A DNA stretch of 5,612 nt, from the NCBI GenBank assembly GCA_017420845.1, contig JAFQOC010000483.1, positions 1-5,612 of the forward strand, given 5' to 3'. The translations under genes and the position numbers were made by a program. Of the stretch, positions 3,943-5,612 are shown piece by piece. Positions within the stretch are counted from its first letter, which is position 1; each line of letters begins with the position of its first letter. Below the pieces are notes generated by a model. It was not told the origin of the DNA and did no database searches. It saw nothing but the letters and a program-made list of their open reading frames with translations. The stretch is from Clostridia bacterium (lineage in GTDB: Bacteria > Bacillota > Clostridia > Oscillospirales > CAG-272).

Positions 3943-5612
3943 ATGTTCCGTGAACCAAACCGCCTCCGCCCCTCCCATCGGCTTGCGCCCGAATTGCTCG
4001 CCCCCGCCGGCTCCCCCGAGGCGCTGGAGGCCGCTTTTCTGGCGGGAGCCGATGCGGTCTATCTGGGCGGCAGTCGCTTCAACGCCCGTATGGGTGCCCA
4101 CAATTTCGACCCGGGTCAGCTGAAGGAAGCCGTTACCCATGCCCATCGCATGGGCGGCCGTGTCTACCTGACCCTCAACACCCTGCTCTGGGATCGGGAG
4201 CTGACCGCCGCGCTGGAGGCCGCCTATGAGGCCGCCTTGGCAGGCGTGGATGCCCTCATCATAGCCGATATGGGCGCCGCCGCTCTGATTCACCGCGCCC
4301 TGCCCCATCTTCCTCTCCACGCCAGCACCCAGCTCTCGGGGCACAACGCCGCCATCGGACAGGTCCTGTCGGATTTTGGCTTTTCCCGCTTTGTCATCGC
4401 CCGTGAGACAAGCCTTGACGATCTGGCCACCGCCGTTCGGGACAACCCTCTGGAGGTAGAGGTCTTTGTTCACGGCGCCCTCTGCGTCAGCCACTCGGGG
4501 CAATGTCTCTTCGCCTCGGTGGTGGGAGGGCGCAGTGGGAACCGCGGGGAGTGCGCCCAACCCTGTCGACTCCCCTATGCAACCCGCACCGTAGACGGAT
4601 CTTCTTCCTCCGTCTCCCCCCGCCGGGAGTGCGCCCAACCCTGCCGTCTGCCCTACGCCTGCGAGGGTTGCCATGGCAAAACCTCCGAGAAAGCCCTCAA
4701 AAAGGGACAGAGCCGCCCAAATTATCAGGGCAAGCACCTCCACCAATCCGACCGCCGCTCCCCTGATCCCACAAGCGAAAGCTACCCCCTCTCCCTCAAG
4801 GATCTCTCCCTGGCGGAGCATATTCCCGCCCTCATGGAGGCGGGTGTCTCCTCCCTGAAGATCGAGGGCCGCATGAAATCCCCCGGCTACGTCAGCGGTG
4901 TCACCGCCATCTGGCGAAGACTTCTGGACGAGAACCGCGCCGCTACCCCCGAGGAGATGACGGCTCTGAGTGACCTGTTCTCCCGCGGCGGCTTTACCGA
5001 CGGCTATCAGGTGGAAAGGATCGGCCGTGCCATGATGGGTGTGCGCACCGCCGACGACAAGGAGCGTAGCGCCGCCGCCGAGAAGGCCGCCTTGGGCGTA
5101 CGCCACCGCCCCCACCTGCCCCTGTCTCTGGAGCTGACCGTGAAAGAGGGTCAGCCCGTGAGCCTCACCGCCGCCGCCCCCCTGTTCCGCTGCCATAACG
5201 CTACCCCCAACGCCGCCGTCACGGTCACCGCCGAGGCTCCCGACAAGGCCGAGTCCACCGCCCTGACCCACGAGGCCGCCGAGAAGCAGCTCTCCCGCAC
5301 GGGAGGCACGCCCTACCGCGCGCAATCCGTCCAAACCCACATTGAGGAGGGGCTGTCCCTCCCCCTCTCCCGTCTCAACGCCCTGCGCCGCGAGGCTCTG
5401 GAGGCCTTGGACGCCACCCGCATGGAGGCTATGCCGACCCCCGCCGAGGGGTACTGTCCCATTTCTGCCCACAAGATCACCGAAGAGCTTTTGGGTGCGA
5501 CTCCCCATACCGAGAGTCGAGGCGTGACCGAAGTCCAGCGCACCGCCCGCTTCTACACTCCCGAGCAGATCACCCCCGCCGCTATGCGCTATTTCGATCT
5601 CCTCTATCTCCC
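3943..5612 (+). CDS. U32 family protein with DUF3656 domain (RlhA-like), C-terminus beyond the right edge
   Basis: The frame stays open from ATG 3943 to the edge (556 codons), so it is partial. It has the U32 barrel opening ELLAPAGSPEALEAAFLAGA (17-36), AVYLGG (38-43), NARMGAHNF (47-55), LTLNTLLWDRE (77-87), DALIIADMG (103-111), LHASTQLSGHNA (125-136), HGALCVSHSGQC (177-188), SGNRGECAQPCRLPY (198-212) and SSLKIEGRMKSPGYV (303-317). A DUF3656-like domain follows (about 390-492). Cys181, 188, 204 and 208 match the Fe-S cysteines expected of RlhA-type members. RlhA needs this order for hydroxylation of 23S rRNA C2501; other relatives act in tRNA modification or ubiquinone synthesis, and the old collagenase label is doubtful. 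Rlh-like RNA hydroxylation is therefore the best inference. A roughly 50-residue insert after the first cysteine motif repeats ECAQPCRLPYA and adds Cys230, 234, 240 and 243. It follows zapA by 31 bases. Confidence 0.95.
   Translation, partial: MFREPNRLRPSHRLAPELLAPAGSPEALEAAFLAGADAVYLGGSRFNARMGAHNFDPGQLKEAVTHAHRMGGRVYLTLNTLLWDRELTAALEAAYEAALAGVDALIIADMGAAALIHRALPHLPLHASTQLSGHNAAIGQVLSDFGFSRFVIARETSLDDLATAVRDNPLEVEVFVHGALCVSHSGQCLFASVVGGRSGNRGECAQPCRLPYATRTVDGSSSSVSPRRECAQPCRLPYACEGCHGKTSEKALKKGQSRPNYQGKHLHQSDRRSPDPTSESYPLSLKDLSLAEHIPALMEAGVSSLKIEGRMKSPGYVSGVTAIWRRLLDENRAATPEEMTALSDLFSRGGFTDGYQVERIGRAMMGVRTADDKERSAAAEKAALGVRHRPHLPLSLELTVKEGQPVSLTAAAPLFRCHNATPNAAVTVTAEAPDKAESTALTHEAAEKQLSRTGGTPYRAQSVQTHIEEGLSLPLSRLNALRREALEALDATRMEAMPTPAEGYCPISAHKITEELLGATPHTESRGVTEVQRTARFYTPEQITPAAMRYFDLLYL
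4542..4659 (+). repeat. Two copies of the U32 Fe-S cysteine motif, 78 bases apart
   Basis: Bases 4542-4581 match 4620-4659 at 34 of 40 positions, with 19 identical bases in a row (4547-4565 and 4625-4643). Both copies encode ECAQPCRLPYA (residues 203-213 and 229-239). Five of the six differences are at third codon positions and silent; the sixth turns Gly202 into Arg228. The spacing is exactly 26 codons, so the frame is kept. Confidence 0.92.

Noticed and set aside
3210..3944. 244-codon minus-strand open frame opposite zapA
   Set aside because: The plus strand encodes a coherent ZapA head and coiled coil. The antisense product is Gly-rich with no domain and crosses the promoter region.
3874..5508. 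544-codon minus-strand open frame
   Set aside because: It lies opposite the U32 gene, which has multiple family motifs and a ribosome binding site. The minus-strand product is a Gly-rich low-complexity shadow.
1..5612. CRISPR array, tRNA, rRNA or insertion sequence
   Set aside because: No regularly spaced direct repeats, cloverleaf-like segments, rRNA motifs or transposase frames were found on either strand.

Overview
The window looks like a chromosomal segment from a moderately GC-rich Bacillota, most likely a clostridial (Oscillospirales- or Christensenellales-type) gut lineage. This is inferred from strong purine-rich Shine-Dalgarno sites, a short glutamate 5-kinase without a PUA domain, a ZapA-type cell division gene directly upstream of a DUF3656-containing U32 protein, and a Sel1-repeat protein with a TIR-like head. 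No similarity search was possible, so the taxon is a guess.

The layout is two divergent transcription units around one AT-rich intergenic region (3146-3329/3350). Leftward: proB (2357-3145), then, after a 51-base gap with no terminator, a very long reading frame (2305 to the left edge, 768 codons and still open). That frame encodes a TIR-like domain followed by about twelve Sel1 repeats. It is easy to miss because its stop codon lies outside the window and a 525-codon antisense shadow frame runs across it. Rightward: zapA (3351-3911), then, 31 bases on, a U32 family protein (3943 to the right edge, 556 codons and still open).

proB encodes the first step of proline synthesis, but proA is not next to it; the partner in its apparent operon is the TIR-Sel1 gene. 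zapA encodes a FtsZ-ring-associated coiled-coil protein with an added disordered tail. The U32 protein resembles RlhA, the 23S rRNA C2501 hydroxylation factor, in both domain order and Fe-S cysteines. It carries an internal second copy of the cysteine motif whose differences from the first copy are almost all synonymous.

The intergenic region is the densest non-coding signal. It has a good zapA promoter (TTTTCA-17-TATAAT), a TATTATAATA palindrome that is a -10 element on both strands, a second leftward TATAAT, a leftward hairpin followed by six T, and an outer perfect 10-bp inverted repeat enclosing all of it. The most interesting items for follow-up are the TIR-Sel1 gene with an apparent Glu-to-Asp change at the presumed NADase position, the duplicated cysteine motif, and the nested symmetric promoter region. 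I see no tRNA, rRNA, CRISPR array, insertion sequence or phage gene.
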